Source: Phytophthora sp. 'mugwort' (Eukaryota > Oomycota > Peronosporomycetes > Peronosporales > Peronosporaceae). From it: DNA of 64,000 nt. Positions 63,951-64,000 of the stretch are shown here, piece after piece (within the stretch, counting starts at the first letter, position 1; every line of letters begins with the position of its first letter). Under the pieces are notes generated by a model that was not told the DNA's origin, ran no database searches, and saw only the letters and a program-made list of their open reading frames with translations. The stretch spans positions 2,914,001 through 2,978,000 of the forward strand of contig JAUCEF010000005.1 of assembly GCA_033558025.1 (NCBI GenBank), written 5' to 3'. The translations under genes and the position numbers were made by a program.

Positions 63951-64000
63951 AAAGAAAACTCTTGGAAAACCAGTCCGCTGTATATGGTGGGTAGTCTATT

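Larger units (their letters stand above)
54640..64000 (+). mobile_element. Maverick/Polinton-type self-synthesising element, left part
   Basis: Defined by the coexistence of a protein-primed family B DNA polymerase (55095-59075) and a retroviral-type DDE integrase with chromodomain (59122-60201), the two hallmark genes of Mavericks/Polintons. From about 54.6 kb the DNA is visibly more AT-rich and gene-dense than the flanking GC-rich effector region. Short unrecognised genes follow. Capsid, packaging ATPase and cysteine protease genes are not seen up to 64000 and would lie further right. The left terminal repeat and the 6-bp target duplication could not be delimited; the boundary given is the first gene's promoter region. 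Confidence 0.85.

Overview
The window looks like part of an oomycete nuclear genome, most likely Phytophthora or a close relative. The main reasons are a Crinkler (CRN) effector with a recognisable LFLAK motif (53443-54531), secreted cell-wall enzymes of families typical of these organisms (a GH81 beta-1,3-glucanase, a GH62 arabinofuranosidase and a pectinacetylesterase-like protein) and a dense mix of oomycete-type transposon remains. Intact genes are few and intron-free. I see no tRNA, rRNA or CRISPR array.

Layout. 0-5 kb is mostly empty, with three short broken peptide stretches on the minus strand. 5.0-6.3 kb is a pectinacetylesterase-like gene with one in-frame stop. 6.5-8.2 kb is a structurally complete mariner element (27-bp inverted ends, TA target duplication) with a decayed DD39D transposase. 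9-17 kb is a transposon graveyard: Harbinger-like, Crypton-like, Copia and piggyBac remnants. 17.6-20.4 kb is a nearly perfect inverted repeat with arms of about 1.28 kb. 23-24 kb holds a small hairpin and a pogo/Tigger fragment. 24.6-26.1 kb is an intact major-facilitator transporter. 28-28.9 kb is an IS630/Tc1-type relic.

30.3-41.6 kb is a Ty3/Gypsy complex. It starts with an extremely GATC-rich satellite, followed by gag fragments in both orientations and a minus-strand pol carrying RT, two RNase H domains and a chromodomain. 42-45.3 kb holds a MULE and a PIF/Harbinger transposase. 46.9-53 kb is the cell-wall enzyme cluster: GH81, a divergently oriented duplicate of its 5' end, and GH62 with a 74-bp tandem duplication in its upstream region. 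53.4-54.5 kb is the CRN gene, broken by two frameshifts.

From about 54.6 kb to the right edge lies a more AT-rich, gene-compact block. It encodes a protein-primed family B DNA polymerase with an HNH-like insert, a retroviral-type DDE integrase with a chromodomain, and several unrecognised proteins. This is the left part of a Maverick/Polinton-type self-synthesising element; capsid, ATPase and protease genes, if present, would lie to the right of the window. Damage (a TAG near the integrase start and frameshifts in a long unknown gene) suggests this copy is decaying unless some breaks are sequencing errors in homopolymers. Functionally the non-mobile genes form a small plant-interaction set (wall-degrading enzymes, a transporter, an effector) embedded in transposon-rich DNA.
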